A DNA stretch of 64,000 nt, from contig NZ_JBOEFY010000002.1 of the NCBI RefSeq assembly GCF_050633145.1, positions 62,001 through 126,000 on the forward strand, given 5' to 3'. A model generated the notes under the pieces. The model had not been told where the DNA came from, ran no database searches, and saw nothing but the letters and a program-made list of their open reading frames with translations. Of this stretch, positions 7,738 through 16,693 are shown one piece after another (the stretch's first letter is position 1; every line of letters begins with the position of its first letter). Source of the DNA: Kordia sp050633145 (GTDB taxonomy: Bacteria > Bacteroidota > Bacteroidia > Flavobacteriales > Flavobacteriaceae). The translations under genes and the position numbers were made by a program.

Positions 7738-9078
7738 TTATGCAACTACTTTACGGTTTTTACCAGTTTTCATTAAACCATCATAATGTCTATTCAACAA
7801 GTATGAGTTTATTTGTTGCATGGTATCTATGGCAACTCCTACCATAATTAGCAACGATGTTCCTCCAAAGAATAATGCCCAACTTGGCTGAATTCCCATG
7901 ATGTTTCCAACAATTGAAGGGAATATTGCAACCAATGCCAAGAAGATTGATCCAGGCAATGTAATTTGAGACATTATTTTGTCTAAGTATTCTCCAGTTT
8001 CTCCACCAGGGCGAATTCCTGGAATGAATCCTCCACTTCTTTTTAAGTCATCTGCCATTTTATTTGTAGGCACTGTGATAGCTGTGTAGAAGTATGTAAA
8101 TATGATGATAAGGAATGCAAATAAGACATTGTACCATAATCCAAATACATCTTGGAAATTGGCTTGCATCCATTGTCCTACTGTAGAATCGGTTCCTAAA
8201 CCTTGTCCTATTGCTGTAGGGACAAACATTAAAGCTTGTGCAAAGATAATTGGCATTACACCAGATGCATTTAACTTTAATGGGATAAATTGTCTTGCTC
8301 CAAACATATTCTTTTCATATCCACCAGTTGCTGTTCTTCTAGCATATTGCACTGGTATTTGGCGTACAGCCATTACCAGCATAACACTAGCTAATATAAT
8401 TACTAGCCATATTACAATTTCTATAAGAATAAGCATTGGTTTACCTGAGTTGGAAGCGAATTCTTGTACAAACGCAACAGGCATTTGTGCAATAATTCCA
8501 ACCATAATTAATAATGAGATACCATTACCAATTCCTTTGTCTGTAATTTTTTCACCAAGCCACATTGCAAAGATAGTTCCTGTTACAAGAATAATTACAG
8601 ATGGGATAATGAAATCTAATCCTTTTCCAACTGTAAATGCTTCATTAGGAACTCCTAATGCGCCTAACCCCCATAAATAGAATGGTGCTTGTACCAAACA
8701 GATAAGGATGGTTAACCATCGTGTGATTTGCGTGATTTTTTTACGACCACTTTCTCCTTCTTTTTGAAGTTTTTGTAGGTAAGGAATTGCAATTCCCATC
8801 AACTGAACTACAATAGAAGCAGATATATATGGCATAATTCCTAGTGCAAATACAGAAGCCTTAGCAAAGGCTCCACCAGTAAACATATTTAATAGACCTC
8901 CAAGTCCATCATCAAAATTACCAGTAAATGCATCACCAAGTTTTGTATAGTCCATACCTGGAAGACTTACTTGTGCACCAAAACGATACACTAGTAATAG
9001 TCCTAGAGTAACTAAAATTTTATTTTTCAGTTCCTCAATTCCCCAAATACTTTTTATTGTGTCAATAATTTTTTTCAT
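7738..9078 (-). CDS. secY: Preprotein translocase channel subunit SecY
   Basis: 446 residues with ten predicted membrane helices, the normal SecY topology. It forms the inner-membrane protein-conducting channel with SecE and SecG. Recognisable segments include the plug and first-helix region (GLLLVYRFGAQVSLPG), KITDKGIGNGISLLI in the centre and the RTATGGYEKNMFGARQFIPL cytoplasmic loop contacted by ribosome and SecA. It lies between rplO and infA. Confidence 0.99.
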   Translation of the reverse strand: MKKIIDTIKSIWGIEELKNKILVTLGLLLVYRFGAQVSLPGMDYTKLGDAFTGNFDDGLGGLLNMFTGGAFAKASVFALGIMPYISASIVVQLMGIAIPYLQKLQKEGESGRKKITQITRWLTILICLVQAPFYLWGLGALGVPNEAFTVGKGLDFIIPSVIILVTGTIFAMWLGEKITDKGIGNGISLLIMVGIIAQMPVAFVQEFASNSGKPMLILIEIVIWLVIILASVMLVMAVRQIPVQYARRTATGGYEKNMFGARQFIPLKLNASGVMPIIFAQALMFVPTAIGQGLGTDSTVGQWMQANFQDVFGLWYNVLFAFLIIIFTYFYTAITVPTNKMADDLKRSGGFIPGIRPGGETGEYLDKIMSQITLPGSIFLALVAIFPSIVGNIMGIQPSWALFFGGTSLLIMVGVAIDTMQQINSYLLNRHYDGLMKTGKNRKVVA

Positions 9079-9093
9079 GCTTCTATGTAGAAA

Positions 9094-9546
9094 TTATAAA
9101 GTTACTGCTTCTCCTCCTGCTGCTTCGATAGCTGCTTTAGCTGAAGCTGTAAATTTGTGAGCGGTAACTTTTAATTTTGATTTAAGTTCACCTCTTCCAA
9201 GGATTTTCACTAAATCAGTTTTTCTAGCTACTCTGTTAGCTATTAATATATTTAAATCAACAGTATCTGTGATTTTACCTTCGTCAACTAATTCCTGAAG
9301 TCTATCAAGATTTACACCTTGATATTCTTTACGATTGATATTTGTGAAACCAAACTTAGGAACACGTCTCTGAAGCGGCATTTGTCCACCTTCAAATCCA
9401 ATTTTCTTTGAATAACCCGAGCGAGACTTAGCTCCTTTGTGACCTCTTGTTGCAGTGCCACCTTTTCCAGAACCTTGTCCTCTACCTACTCGTTTGTTAT
9501 TACTTTGAACTGAACCTTCAGCTGGTTTTAAGTTACTTAAATCCAT
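9094..9546 (-). CDS. rplO: 50S ribosomal protein L15
   Basis: 150 residues from the ATG at 9546 (MDLSNLKPAEGS). A TTG two codons upstream could extend it, but the ATG fits family N-termini. The glycine/arginine-rich segment RVGRGQGSGKGGTATRGHKG and IGFEGGQMPLQRRVPKFGF are diagnostic. It is a late-assembly 50S protein. It starts 15 bp after rpmD. Confidence 0.98.
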   Translation of the reverse strand: MDLSNLKPAEGSVQSNNKRVGRGQGSGKGGTATRGHKGAKSRSGYSKKIGFEGGQMPLQRRVPKFGFTNINRKEYQGVNLDRLQELVDEGKITDTVDLNILIANRVARKTDLVKILGRGELKSKLKVTAHKFTASAKAAIEAAGGEAVTL

Positions 9547-9561
9547 AACCAATTGTTATTT

Positions 9562-9741
9562 TTAAGCTTCTTCAACAGAAACTAAGTGTTTAACTTTATT
9601 TACCATTCCAAGGATGTTTGGTGTAGCTTCATGTTCTACAACCTGACCGATCTTTTTAAGACCAAGCGCTTCCAGTGTTCTCTTTTGATTTTGAGGACGA
9701 CTAATTTTGCTTCTTACTTGTGTTACTTTAATTTTTGCCAT
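9562..9741 (-). CDS. rpmD: 50S ribosomal protein L30
   Basis: A 59-residue protein obtained by translating the gap between rpsE and rplO: it starts MAKIKVTQVRSKI and contains RTLEALGLKKIGQ and NILGMVNKVKHLV, the L30 ferredoxin-like core. Its position between S5 and L15 is the standard spc-operon order. The ATG at 9741 lies 12 bp after the rpsE stop. Confidence 0.97.
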   Translation of the reverse strand: MAKIKVTQVRSKISRPQNQKRTLEALGLKKIGQVVEHEATPNILGMVNKVKHLVSVEEA

Positions 9742-9753
9742 TTTATCCTTGAT

Positions 9754-10278
9754 TTATCCTTTAAATACTTTCTCTAAAGAAATCCCTCTTTGTTTTGCAA
9801 CGATACCTGCATCTCTTAATTGTAATAAAGCATCAAATGTTGCTTTTACTACGTTGTGCGGGTTAGATGATCCTTGAGATTTAGATAATACGTTATGAAC
9901 TCCTACAGCTTCTAATACTGCACGTACAGCTCCACCTGCAATAACTCCAGTACCTGAAGATGCTGGTTGAATATATACTCTTGCTCCACCGTATTTACCT
10001 TTTTGCTCATGAGGCAATGTACCTTTTTGCAAAGGAATACGCACTAAGTTCTTCTTAGCATCTTCAATTGCTTTTGCAATTGCTGTAGCTACGTCTTTAG
10101 ATTTTCCTAAACCGTGTCCTACAACACCGTTTTCATCTCCAACAACTACGATAGCTGAGAATCCAAAAGCTCTACCACCTTTGGTTACTTTAGTTACACG
10201 TTGTACTCCTACCAAACGATCTTTTAATTCTAGTCCACCTGGCTTTACTAATTCTGCGTTTTTGTATTTCTGATACAT
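9754..10278 (-). CDS. rpsE: 30S ribosomal protein S5
   Basis: 174 residues. S5 sits at the mRNA entry channel and affects accuracy. The double-stranded-RNA-binding-like N-terminal domain contains VTKGGRAFGFSAIVVVGDE, and the C-terminal domain has PASSGTGVIAGGAVRAVLE, both typical signatures. It starts 6 bp after rplR. Confidence 0.99.
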   Translation of the reverse strand: MYQKYKNAELVKPGGLELKDRLVGVQRVTKVTKGGRAFGFSAIVVVGDENGVVGHGLGKSKDVATAIAKAIEDAKKNLVRIPLQKGTLPHEQKGKYGGARVYIQPASSGTGVIAGGAVRAVLEAVGVHNVLSKSQGSSNPHNVVKATFDALLQLRDAGIVAKQRGISLEKVFKG

Positions 10279-10284
10279 AGTTTC

Positions 10285-10638
10285 TTAGAATTTAAGTCCT
10301 CCTTCTCTAGCACCTTCTGCTAATGATTTTACTCTTCCGTGGTATAAATATCCACCTCTATCAAATGAAATTGTTTCAATTCCAGCTTTTAGTGCTTTTT
10401 CAGCGATTGACTTACCTACTAAGGCAGCAACTTCTGATTTAGTTCCTTCAGCTTTGATATCCTTATCTCTTGATGAAGCTGCGGCAATTGTTTTACCGTC
10501 TACATCATTGATAATTTGAGCATAAATTTCTTTATTACTTCTAAAAACAGCCAATCGTGGTCTAGCTTCTGTACCGCCAACGATTTTTCTAATTCTGCTT
10601 TTAATTCTCTGTCTTCTTTCAGTCTTTGATAATCCCAT
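10285..10638 (-). CDS. rplR: 50S ribosomal protein L18
   Basis: 117 residues; binds 5S rRNA in the central protuberance together with L5. The sequence shows the expected basic start (KTERRQRIKSRIRKIVGGTE), RPRLAVFRSNKEIYAQIIND and the C-terminal FDRGGYLYHGRVKSLAEGAREGG. Confidence 0.99.
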   Translation of the reverse strand: MGLSKTERRQRIKSRIRKIVGGTEARPRLAVFRSNKEIYAQIINDVDGKTIAAASSRDKDIKAEGTKSEVAALVGKSIAEKALKAGIETISFDRGGYLYHGRVKSLAEGAREGGLKF

Positions 10639-10647
10639 AATTAATTA

Positions 10648-11190
10648 TTAAGCTGATTTACCTGCTTTTCTTCTTAATACTTCTCCAACGAACTTAACTC
10701 CTTTTCCTTTGTAAGGCTCTGGCTTACGGAATCCACGGATTTTAGCAGCAACTTGTCCTACTAATTGTTTGTCGTGTGAAGTTAATTTTATGATTGGATC
10801 TTTACCTTTCTCAGATATTGTTTCAACTTTTACTTCTGGAGCTAAGTTTAAAACAATATTATGTGAGAATCCTAAAGCTAACTCTAGTCTTTGTCCTTGG
10901 TTACTTGCTCTGTATCCAACTCCAACTAATTGTAACTCTTTTGTAAATCCTTTAGAGACACCTTCCATCATGTTATTGATTAGTGCTCTATATAGACCGT
11001 GTTTTGCTCTATGATCTTTGCTTTCTGATGGGCGTTCTAGTACGATTTGACCATTTTCTTCTTTGACAGTAATACTGTCAATTTCTTGTGTCAATTCTCC
11101 TAACTTACCTTTTACGGTTACCTGACCATCTTTTATATCTACAGTAACTCCTGCTGGAATACTTACTGGGTTTTTACCTATTCTTGACAT
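10648..11190 (-). CDS. rplF: 50S ribosomal protein L6
   Basis: 180 residues made of two tandem L6 folds, located near the sarcin-ricin loop and factor-binding site. The signature PEPYKGKGVKF near the C-terminus and the start MSRIGKNPVSIPAGV are standard. It starts 18 bp after rpsH. Confidence 0.99.
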   Translation of the reverse strand: MSRIGKNPVSIPAGVTVDIKDGQVTVKGKLGELTQEIDSITVKEENGQIVLERPSESKDHRAKHGLYRALINNMMEGVSKGFTKELQLVGVGYRASNQGQRLELALGFSHNIVLNLAPEVKVETISEKGKDPIIKLTSHDKQLVGQVAAKIRGFRKPEPYKGKGVKFVGEVLRRKAGKSA

Positions 11191-11208
11191 TTCTGCTAGT
11201 CTTTTTAA

Positions 11209-11607
11209 TTAGTAAACGTAACATAAAACTTCTCCACCAACATTTTCACGTTGAGCTTGCTTTCCTGTCATTACTCCGTGAGAAGTAGATACGATAGCAA
11301 TTCCCAATCCGTTTAATACTCGTGGAAGTTCGTTAGCTCCAGCGTACTGACGTAAACCTGGCGTACTGATTCTTTGAATTTTCTTGATTACAGGATCTTT
11401 AGTCATCTTATCGTATTTTAAAGCGATTTTGATGCTTCCCTGTACTGTAGAGTCTTCAAACTTGTAACTTAAAATATATCCTTGATCGAATAAGATCTTT
11501 GTGATCTCTTTTTTAAGTTTTGAAGCCGGAATTTCGACAACTCTGTGTCCCGCTCTACTGGCGTTTCTGACTCTTGTTAAGTAATCCGCTATTGGATCTG
11601 TATACAT
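11209..11607 (-). CDS. rpsH: 30S ribosomal protein S8
   Basis: 132 residues; binds the central domain of 16S rRNA. The start MYTDPIADYLTRVRNA and the C-terminal STSHGVMTGKQAQRENVGGE are typical. In enterobacteria S8 represses the spc operon translationally; an equivalent target is not obvious here. A 60-bp gap separates it from rpsN. Confidence 0.99.
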   Translation of the reverse strand: MYTDPIADYLTRVRNASRAGHRVVEIPASKLKKEITKILFDQGYILSYKFEDSTVQGSIKIALKYDKMTKDPVIKKIQRISTPGLRQYAGANELPRVLNGLGIAIVSTSHGVMTGKQAQRENVGGEVLCYVY

Positions 11608-11667
11608 ATGTATGAATTTACGGTTTTGGTTTTCGAACTATATCGAACCTGAAACCAATTTATAATT

Positions 11668-11937
11668 TTACCAACTTGCCTTTTTAACTCCTGGAATTAA
11701 TCCTTTATTTGCCATTTCTCTGAACATAACACGAGAAACACCAAACTGACGCATGTACCCTTTTGGTCTTCCAGTAAGTTTGCAACGATTGTGCATACGA
11801 ATTGGAGAAGCATTTTTTGGCAACTTTTGTAATGCTTCGTAATCTCCAGCTTCTTTCAAAGCTTTTCTTTTCTCAGCATATTTTGCAACCGTTTTTGCTC
11901 TTTTTACCTCACGGGCTTTCATTGATTCTTTAGCCAT
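11668..11937 (-). CDS. rpsN: 30S ribosomal protein S14 (zinc-independent form)
   Basis: 89 residues, the long form. The signature RCKLTGRPKGYMRQFGVSR is present, but the paired CxxC zinc ligands of the short S14 type are absent. It assembles late into the 30S head. It starts 2 bp after rplE. Confidence 0.99.
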   Translation of the reverse strand: MAKESMKAREVKRAKTVAKYAEKRKALKEAGDYEALQKLPKNASPIRMHNRCKLTGRPKGYMRQFGVSRVMFREMANKGLIPGVKKASW

Positions 11938-11939
11938 AA

Positions 11940-12491
11940 TTAATTCTTTTTAAAAGGTAATCCTAGTTCAGTTAATAATGATTTAGCTTCTTTATCTGTT
12001 GACGCAGAAGTTACAAATGTAATATCCATTCCAGCAATTCTATTTACTTTATCGATATTTATTTCTGGAAAGATAATTTGCTCAGTAATTCCTAAGTTAT
12101 AATTACCTCTTCCATCAAAACCATTTGCTTTGATTCCATTAAAATCTCTTACTCGTGGTAAGGCTGAAGTAACCAATCTATCAAGGAACTCATACATTTT
12201 CTCTCCTCTTAACGTAACCTTCGCACCAATTGGCATTCCTTTACGTAATTTGAAAGTTGCAACATCCTTTTTAGATATGGTAGCTATCGCTTTTTGTCCT
12301 GTAATTTTCCCAAACTCTTCAATAGCATGGTCAATTAGTTTCTTATCAGCTACTGCTCCACCAACTCCTCTACTTAAAACAATTTTTTCAAGTTTTGGAA
12401 CTTGCATTACGTTTGCATAACTGAACTCTTCTGTAAGAGATTGGATAACTCGATCCTTATACTCTTGCTTTAATCTTGGAACATACCCCAT
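11940..12491 (-). CDS. rplE: 50S ribosomal protein L5
   Basis: 183 residues; with L18 it binds 5S rRNA and contacts S13 and P-site tRNA. Motifs include LEKIVLSRGVGGAVADKK, LRKGMPIGAKVTLRG and the C-terminal GMDITFVTSASTDKEAKSLL. It begins 2 bp after rplX in a tightly packed part of the operon. Confidence 0.99.
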   Translation of the reverse strand: MGYVPRLKQEYKDRVIQSLTEEFSYANVMQVPKLEKIVLSRGVGGAVADKKLIDHAIEEFGKITGQKAIATISKKDVATFKLRKGMPIGAKVTLRGEKMYEFLDRLVTSALPRVRDFNGIKANGFDGRGNYNLGITEQIIFPEINIDKVNRIAGMDITFVTSASTDKEAKSLLTELGLPFKKN

Positions 12492-12493
12492 AA

Positions 12494-12820
12494 CTATAGT
12501 ACTTCATTAGATTTTTTAGAAAACCTTACTTTCTTATCTCCTTCCATTCTATATCCAACTCTTGTTGCTTCTCCTTTAGAAGTCATCAACGCAAGGTTTG
12601 AAATATGAATTGGAGCTTCTTTTTCTATAATTCCACCTTGAGGACTTTGAGCACTTGGTTTAGTGTGTTTCTTTACGATATTCACACCTTCTACAATTGC
12701 TTTATTATCTTCACGCAGAACTTTTAACACTTTACCAGTTACTGGATTGTCTTTAGTACCTTTATTAGCACCAGCAATTACCTTAACTGTATCTCCTGTT
12801 TTTATCTTTAGTTTTGTCAT
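12494..12820 (-). CDS. rplX: 50S ribosomal protein L24
   Basis: 108 residues with the N-terminal KOW motif (GDTVKVIAGANKGTKDNPVTG) and the segment GVNIVKKHTKPS. L24 is an assembly initiator of the 50S subunit near the exit tunnel. It starts 13 bp after rplN. Confidence 0.99.
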   Translation of the reverse strand: MTKLKIKTGDTVKVIAGANKGTKDNPVTGKVLKVLREDNKAIVEGVNIVKKHTKPSAQSPQGGIIEKEAPIHISNLALMTSKGEATRVGYRMEGDKKVRFSKKSNEVL

Positions 12821-12833
12821 CTTAAACTACGTA

Positions 12834-13202
12834 TTAAAGCACCTCTGGTGCTAATGATACAATTTTCATGAATTGTTTATCACGAAGTTCTCTGGCAACC
12901 GGTCCAAAAACACGAGTTCCTCTCATTTCCCCTGTTGGGTTTAAAAGAACACATGCATTATCATCGAATCTAATATAAGATCCGTCTGGTCTCCTTACTT
13001 CTTTCTTAGTACGTACAACCACTGCTGTAGAAACTTGTCCTTTCTTGACACTTCCGTTAGGAGTAGCGTCTTTTACAGTAACAACAATTTTGTCTCCAAC
13101 AGAAGCATAACGTCTTTTAGTTCCTCCTAATACACGGATCGTTAAAACTTCTTTAGCTCCCGTGTTATCAGCTACTTTTAATCTTGATTCTTGTTGTAAC
13201 AT
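12834..13202 (-). CDS. rplN: 50S ribosomal protein L14
   Basis: 122 residues; intersubunit-bridge protein, also the docking point for RsfS silencing factor in bacteria. The start MLQQESRLKVADNTGAKE and CVLLNPTGEMRGTRVFGPV are diagnostic. It starts 2 bp after rpsQ. Confidence 0.99.
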   Translation of the reverse strand: MLQQESRLKVADNTGAKEVLTIRVLGGTKRRYASVGDKIVVTVKDATPNGSVKKGQVSTAVVVRTKKEVRRPDGSYIRFDDNACVLLNPTGEMRGTRVFGPVARELRDKQFMKIVSLAPEVL

Positions 13203-13204
13203 AA

Positions 13205-13462
13205 TTATTTAGCTCTTTCAATGATTTCAACTAATCTCCAACACTTGGTTTTACTTAATGGACGTGTTTCCATTATTTTCACAGTATCACCAATGTTACA
13301 ATCGTTCTTTTCGTCGTGTGCAACATATTTCTTTGTTTTTAACACGAACTTACCGTACATAGGGTGCTTTACTCGCTTAACTTCAGAAACCACAATTGAT
13401 TTCGTCATTTTATTACTGGTAACAACACCTATTCTCTCTTTTCTTAAATTTCTTTTTTCCAT
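13205..13462 (-). CDS. rpsQ: 30S ribosomal protein S17
   Basis: 85 residues, an OB-fold 16S rRNA binder. The stretch RKERIGVVTSNKMTKSIVV and the signature GDTVKIMETRPLSKTKCWRL identify it. It starts 18 bp after rpmC. Confidence 0.99.
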   Translation of the reverse strand: MEKRNLRKERIGVVTSNKMTKSIVVSEVKRVKHPMYGKFVLKTKKYVAHDEKNDCNIGDTVKIMETRPLSKTKCWRLVEIIERAK

Positions 13463-13480
13463 CTGTCAGTAGAATTCAAT

Positions 13481-13672
13481 TTATTGTAATTCTCTTTTAG
13501 TTAGTTCGGTAGCTACTCTCGCAACTGTTCTTCTTACCGAACGCAACTGAATTGGATTATCTAAAGGAGAGATAGCATGTGCTACTTTCAAATCTGAATG
13601 ATTTTTTTTGAGCTCCTTTAGTTTTTCTTGTAACTCAGCTACAGATAATTCTTTAATTTCTGATTGTTTCAT
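13481..13672 (-). CDS. rpmC: 50S ribosomal protein L29
   Basis: 63 residues, two antiparallel helices (KQSEIKELSVAELQEKLKEL, then NPIQLRSVRRTVARVATEL). It lies at the exit tunnel rim near the docking site for trigger factor and SRP. It starts 13 bp after rplP. Confidence 0.98.
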   Translation of the reverse strand: MKQSEIKELSVAELQEKLKELKKNHSDLKVAHAISPLDNPIQLRSVRRTVARVATELTKRELQ

Positions 13673-13685
13673 AACTTATTAAAAA

Positions 13686-14105
13686 TTAAGCTTCGAAATC
13701 TCGAGCTACAATAAACTTAGTTTTAACTGGTAATTTTTGAGCAGCTAAGCGCAATGCTTCTTTAGCTACTTCGATAGGAACTCCTCCTACTTCAAAAATT
13801 ATTCTTCCAGGTTTTACAACAGCTGCCCAATATTCTGGAGCACCTTTACCTTTACCCATACGTACCTCAAGCGGCTTTTTTGTAATTGGCTTGTCTGGAA
13901 AAATCTTGATCCATAATTGACCTTCTCTTTTCATATAACGAGTTGCTGCAACACGTGCTGCTTCGATTTGACGAGATGTCAAAAAATTTGCATCTAATGA
14001 TTTAATACCAAACATACCGTTAGAAAGTAAGTGACCTCTTCCTGAGTTCCCTTTCATACGCCCTTTCTGTACTTTACGATATTTTGTTCTTTTTGGCTGT
14101 AACAT
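13686..14105 (-). CDS. rplP: 50S ribosomal protein L16
   Basis: 139 residues; organises the A-site region of the 50S. The start MLQPKRTKYRKVQKGRMKG and the signature VRMGKGKGAPEYWAAVVKPG match the family. It starts 19 bp after rpsC. Confidence 0.99.
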   Translation of the reverse strand: MLQPKRTKYRKVQKGRMKGNSGRGHLLSNGMFGIKSLDANFLTSRQIEAARVAATRYMKREGQLWIKIFPDKPITKKPLEVRMGKGKGAPEYWAAVVKPGRIIFEVGGVPIEVAKEALRLAAQKLPVKTKFIVARDFEA

Positions 14106-14124
14106 TTTTCTTTACTTTAAAAAA

Positions 14125-14847
14125 TTACTTTCTACGACGAGATTTTCCTTTTCCACCTGAATTGTTTCCACCTTTTCCTGACTGTTTTTTAGCCATTCCA
14201 ACTAATGGAGATAATTCTCTCTTTCCATAAACCTCACCTTTCATTACCCATACTTTCACTCCTAATCTACCGTAAGTAGTGTGAGCTTCATGTAATGCAT
14301 AATCAATATCTGCTCTGAAAGTTGATAAAGGAATACGACCATCTTTATAAGATTCAGATCGTGCCATTTCTGCTCCGTTTAAACGTCCAGAAATTTGCAC
14401 TTTGATCCCTTCAGCATTCATACGCATTGCAGCCGCAATTGCCATTTTAATAGCTCTTCTGTATGAAATTCTGTTTTCAATTTGACGCGCAATACTAGCA
14501 GCAACTAGATTTGCATCAAGTTCAGGTCTCTTAATCTCAAAAATATTAATCTGTACTTCCTTACCAGTAATTTTCTTAAGCTCTTCTTTTAACTTGTCTA
14601 CCTCTTGACCTCCTTTACCAATAATGATACCTGGACGAGCCGTAGTGATAGTAACGGTTACAAGTTTAAGCGTACGCTCAATAATTACTCTAGAAACACT
14701 AGCTTTAGATAAACGAGCATGGATATACTTTCTGATTTTATCGTCCTCAGCAAGTTTATCTCCATAGTCATTACCTCCGTACCAGTTAGATTCCCATCCT
14801 CTGATAATACCAAGGCGATTTCCGATTGGATTTGTCTTTTGTCCCAT
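14125..14847 (-). CDS. rpsC: 30S ribosomal protein S3
   Basis: 240 residues. An N-terminal KH domain shows GIIIGKGGQEVDKLK, and the C-terminal S3 domain includes MRMNAEGIKVQISGRLNGAE. S3 forms part of the mRNA entry tunnel helicase. The last 20 residues are a glycine/serine/lysine-rich tail (KQSGKGGNNSGGKGKSRRRK), a lineage-specific extension. Confidence 0.99.
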   Translation of the reverse strand: MGQKTNPIGNRLGIIRGWESNWYGGNDYGDKLAEDDKIRKYIHARLSKASVSRVIIERTLKLVTVTITTARPGIIIGKGGQEVDKLKEELKKITGKEVQINIFEIKRPELDANLVAASIARQIENRISYRRAIKMAIAAAMRMNAEGIKVQISGRLNGAEMARSESYKDGRIPLSTFRADIDYALHEAHTTYGRLGVKVWVMKGEVYGKRELSPLVGMAKKQSGKGGNNSGGKGKSRRRK

Positions 14848-14857
14848 ACTATCTATC

Positions 14858-15265
14858 TTAACTTTGTGTATTATTATTAGCTCCTAAAACCAATGTAACA
14901 TGGTTGGAACGTTTTCTAATTCTGTGTGCACGACCCTGTGGCGCTGGACGAAGTCTTTTTAACATACTTCCACTATCCACTCGGATTTCTTTTACAAATA
15001 ATTCAGCTTCTTCTACACTTGCATCTTCGTTTTTAGCTTGCCAGTTTGCGATTGCAGACAATAACAATTTTTCTAAACGACGAGAAGCTTCTTTTTGGCT
15101 AAATTTTAATATATGAAGCGCTATTTCTACTTTCTTACCTCTTACTAAATCCGCCACTAAGCGCATTTTTCTTGGCGAAGTAGGGCAGTTATTCAACTTT
15201 GCAAAGGCTATGCTTTTCTTAGCCTCTTTGATTTGCTCTGCTCTTTCTTTTTTACGAACTCCCAT
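14858..15265 (-). CDS. rplV: 50S ribosomal protein L22
   Basis: 135 residues; its beta-hairpin lines the exit tunnel. The core NCPTSPRKMRLVADLVRGKK and the hairpin-region MLKRLRPAPQGRAHRIRKRS are typical. It carries a short basic N-terminal extension (MGVRKKERAEQIKEAKKS). It starts 9 bp after rpsS. Confidence 0.99.
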   Translation of the reverse strand: MGVRKKERAEQIKEAKKSIAFAKLNNCPTSPRKMRLVADLVRGKKVEIALHILKFSQKEASRRLEKLLLSAIANWQAKNEDASVEEAELFVKEIRVDSGSMLKRLRPAPQGRAHRIRKRSNHVTLVLGANNNTQS

Positions 15266-15274
15266 AGCTTCTTA

Positions 15275-15553
15275 TTATTTTTTTCCTTTATTTTTAGCAC
15301 CGGCATGACCTCTAAATGATCTTGTTGGTGAAAATTCTCCTAACTTATGCCCTACCATGTTTTCTGTAACATATACAGGAACAAACTGACGACCGTTATG
15401 AACAGCGATAGTCTGTCCAACGAAATCTGGAGTAATCATAGATGCTCTTGACCAAGTTTTGATCACAGCTTTCTTTCCTGACTCAACATTTTGTTGAACT
15501 TTTTTATCTAAACTATAGTGAACGTAAGGTCCTTTTTTTAATGATCTAGCCAT
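15275..15553 (-). CDS. rpsS: 30S ribosomal protein S19
   Basis: 92 residues; 30S head protein interacting with S13. MARSLKKGPYVHYSLDKKV at the start and the signature GHKLGEFSPTRSFRGHAG identify it. It starts 3 bp after rplB. Confidence 0.99.
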   Translation of the reverse strand: MARSLKKGPYVHYSLDKKVQQNVESGKKAVIKTWSRASMITPDFVGQTIAVHNGRQFVPVYVTENMVGHKLGEFSPTRSFRGHAGAKNKGKK

Positions 15554-15556
15554 GTC

Positions 15557-16381
15557 TTATTTCTTTCTACGTTCTATGATATATTTATTACTCGCTTTCG
15601 TCTTAGATCTTGTACGGTATCCTTTAGCTGGAATTCCATTTCTTGATCTTGGATGTCCTCCAGAAGATTTACCTTCTCCACCACCCATTGGGTGATCAAC
15701 AGGGTTCATTACTACTGGTCTAGTTCTTGGTCTTCTACCTAACCATCTACCTCTACCTGCTTTACCAGATACTAGTAACTGATGATCTGAATTAGAAATA
15801 GCACCGATTGTCGCTAAACAATTTGCCATTACCATTCTTGTTTCACCAGAAGGCAATTTGATAGTAGCGTATTTTCCATCACGAGCCATTAGCTGAGCAA
15901 AAGCACCAGCACTACGAGCCATAACAGCTCCTTGACCTGGACGCAATTCTACACAAGAAACAATAGTTCCTAAAGGAATATTACTTAAAGGCATAGTGTT
16001 ACCGATTTCTGGAGCAACTTTCTCTCCTGAAACAACAGTTTGACCTACTTTTAATCCATTTTGAGCGATGATATAACGCTTTTCCCCATCAGTATACTGA
16101 ACTAATGCGATAAAAGCAGTTCTATTTGGATCGTACTCAATAGTTTTCACTTCTGCAGAAACATCTTTTCTATCTCTTTTAAAATCGATAATACGGTATC
16201 TTCTCTTATGACCACCTCCGATGTAACGCATGGTCATTTTACCTTGATTGTTTCTACCACCAGACCTCTTTTTCGGTGCAAGTAAACTCTTTTCCGGCTT
16301 ATCAGTAGTAATGGCATCGAATCCATTAACTACTCTAAAACGCTGAGCTGGTGTAATTGGTTTTAATTTTCTTACTGACAT
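15557..16381 (-). CDS. rplB: 50S ribosomal protein L2
   Basis: 274 residues; needed for subunit association and peptidyl-transferase centre assembly. The family signature VDHPMGGGEGKSSGG is in the C-terminal part, and the N-terminus has MSVRKLKPITPAQRF. It starts 13 bp after rplW. Confidence 0.99.
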   Translation of the reverse strand: MSVRKLKPITPAQRFRVVNGFDAITTDKPEKSLLAPKKRSGGRNNQGKMTMRYIGGGHKRRYRIIDFKRDRKDVSAEVKTIEYDPNRTAFIALVQYTDGEKRYIIAQNGLKVGQTVVSGEKVAPEIGNTMPLSNIPLGTIVSCVELRPGQGAVMARSAGAFAQLMARDGKYATIKLPSGETRMVMANCLATIGAISNSDHQLLVSGKAGRGRWLGRRPRTRPVVMNPVDHPMGGGEGKSSGGHPRSRNGIPAKGYRTRSKTKASNKYIIERRKK

Positions 16382-16394
16382 TTTTTGTCTTTAC

Positions 16395-16685
16395 TTATAT
16401 ATTGCTATAAAAATCAATAATATCTCCTTCCGCTACATCAACTACCGCTTTCTTTGTTGCGTTAGTTTTACCATGCTGCATACCAGTCTTGGTGTAACGT
16501 ACTTTTCTATCTGGTCCGTAATTCATTGTACGAACCTTCTCTACAGAAACCCCATAAGTAGCCTCTATAACTTTCTTAATCTCTACTTTGTTAGCTTTTA
16601 CATTCACTAAGAAAGTGTAACGATTATTTAATTCACTATCAGCAGTAGCTTTTTCAGTTACAACTGGTTTAATTAAGATGCTCAT
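16395..16685 (-). CDS. rplW: 50S ribosomal protein L23
   Basis: 96 residues; the main docking site for trigger factor and SRP at the tunnel exit. MSILIKPVVTEKATADSE and NKVEIKKVIEATYGVSVEKV are typical. It starts 8 bp after rplD. Confidence 0.99.
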   Translation of the reverse strand: MSILIKPVVTEKATADSELNNRYTFLVNVKANKVEIKKVIEATYGVSVEKVRTMNYGPDRKVRYTKTGMQHGKTNATKKAVVDVAEGDIIDFYSNI

Positions 16686-16693
16686 TTGGTTTC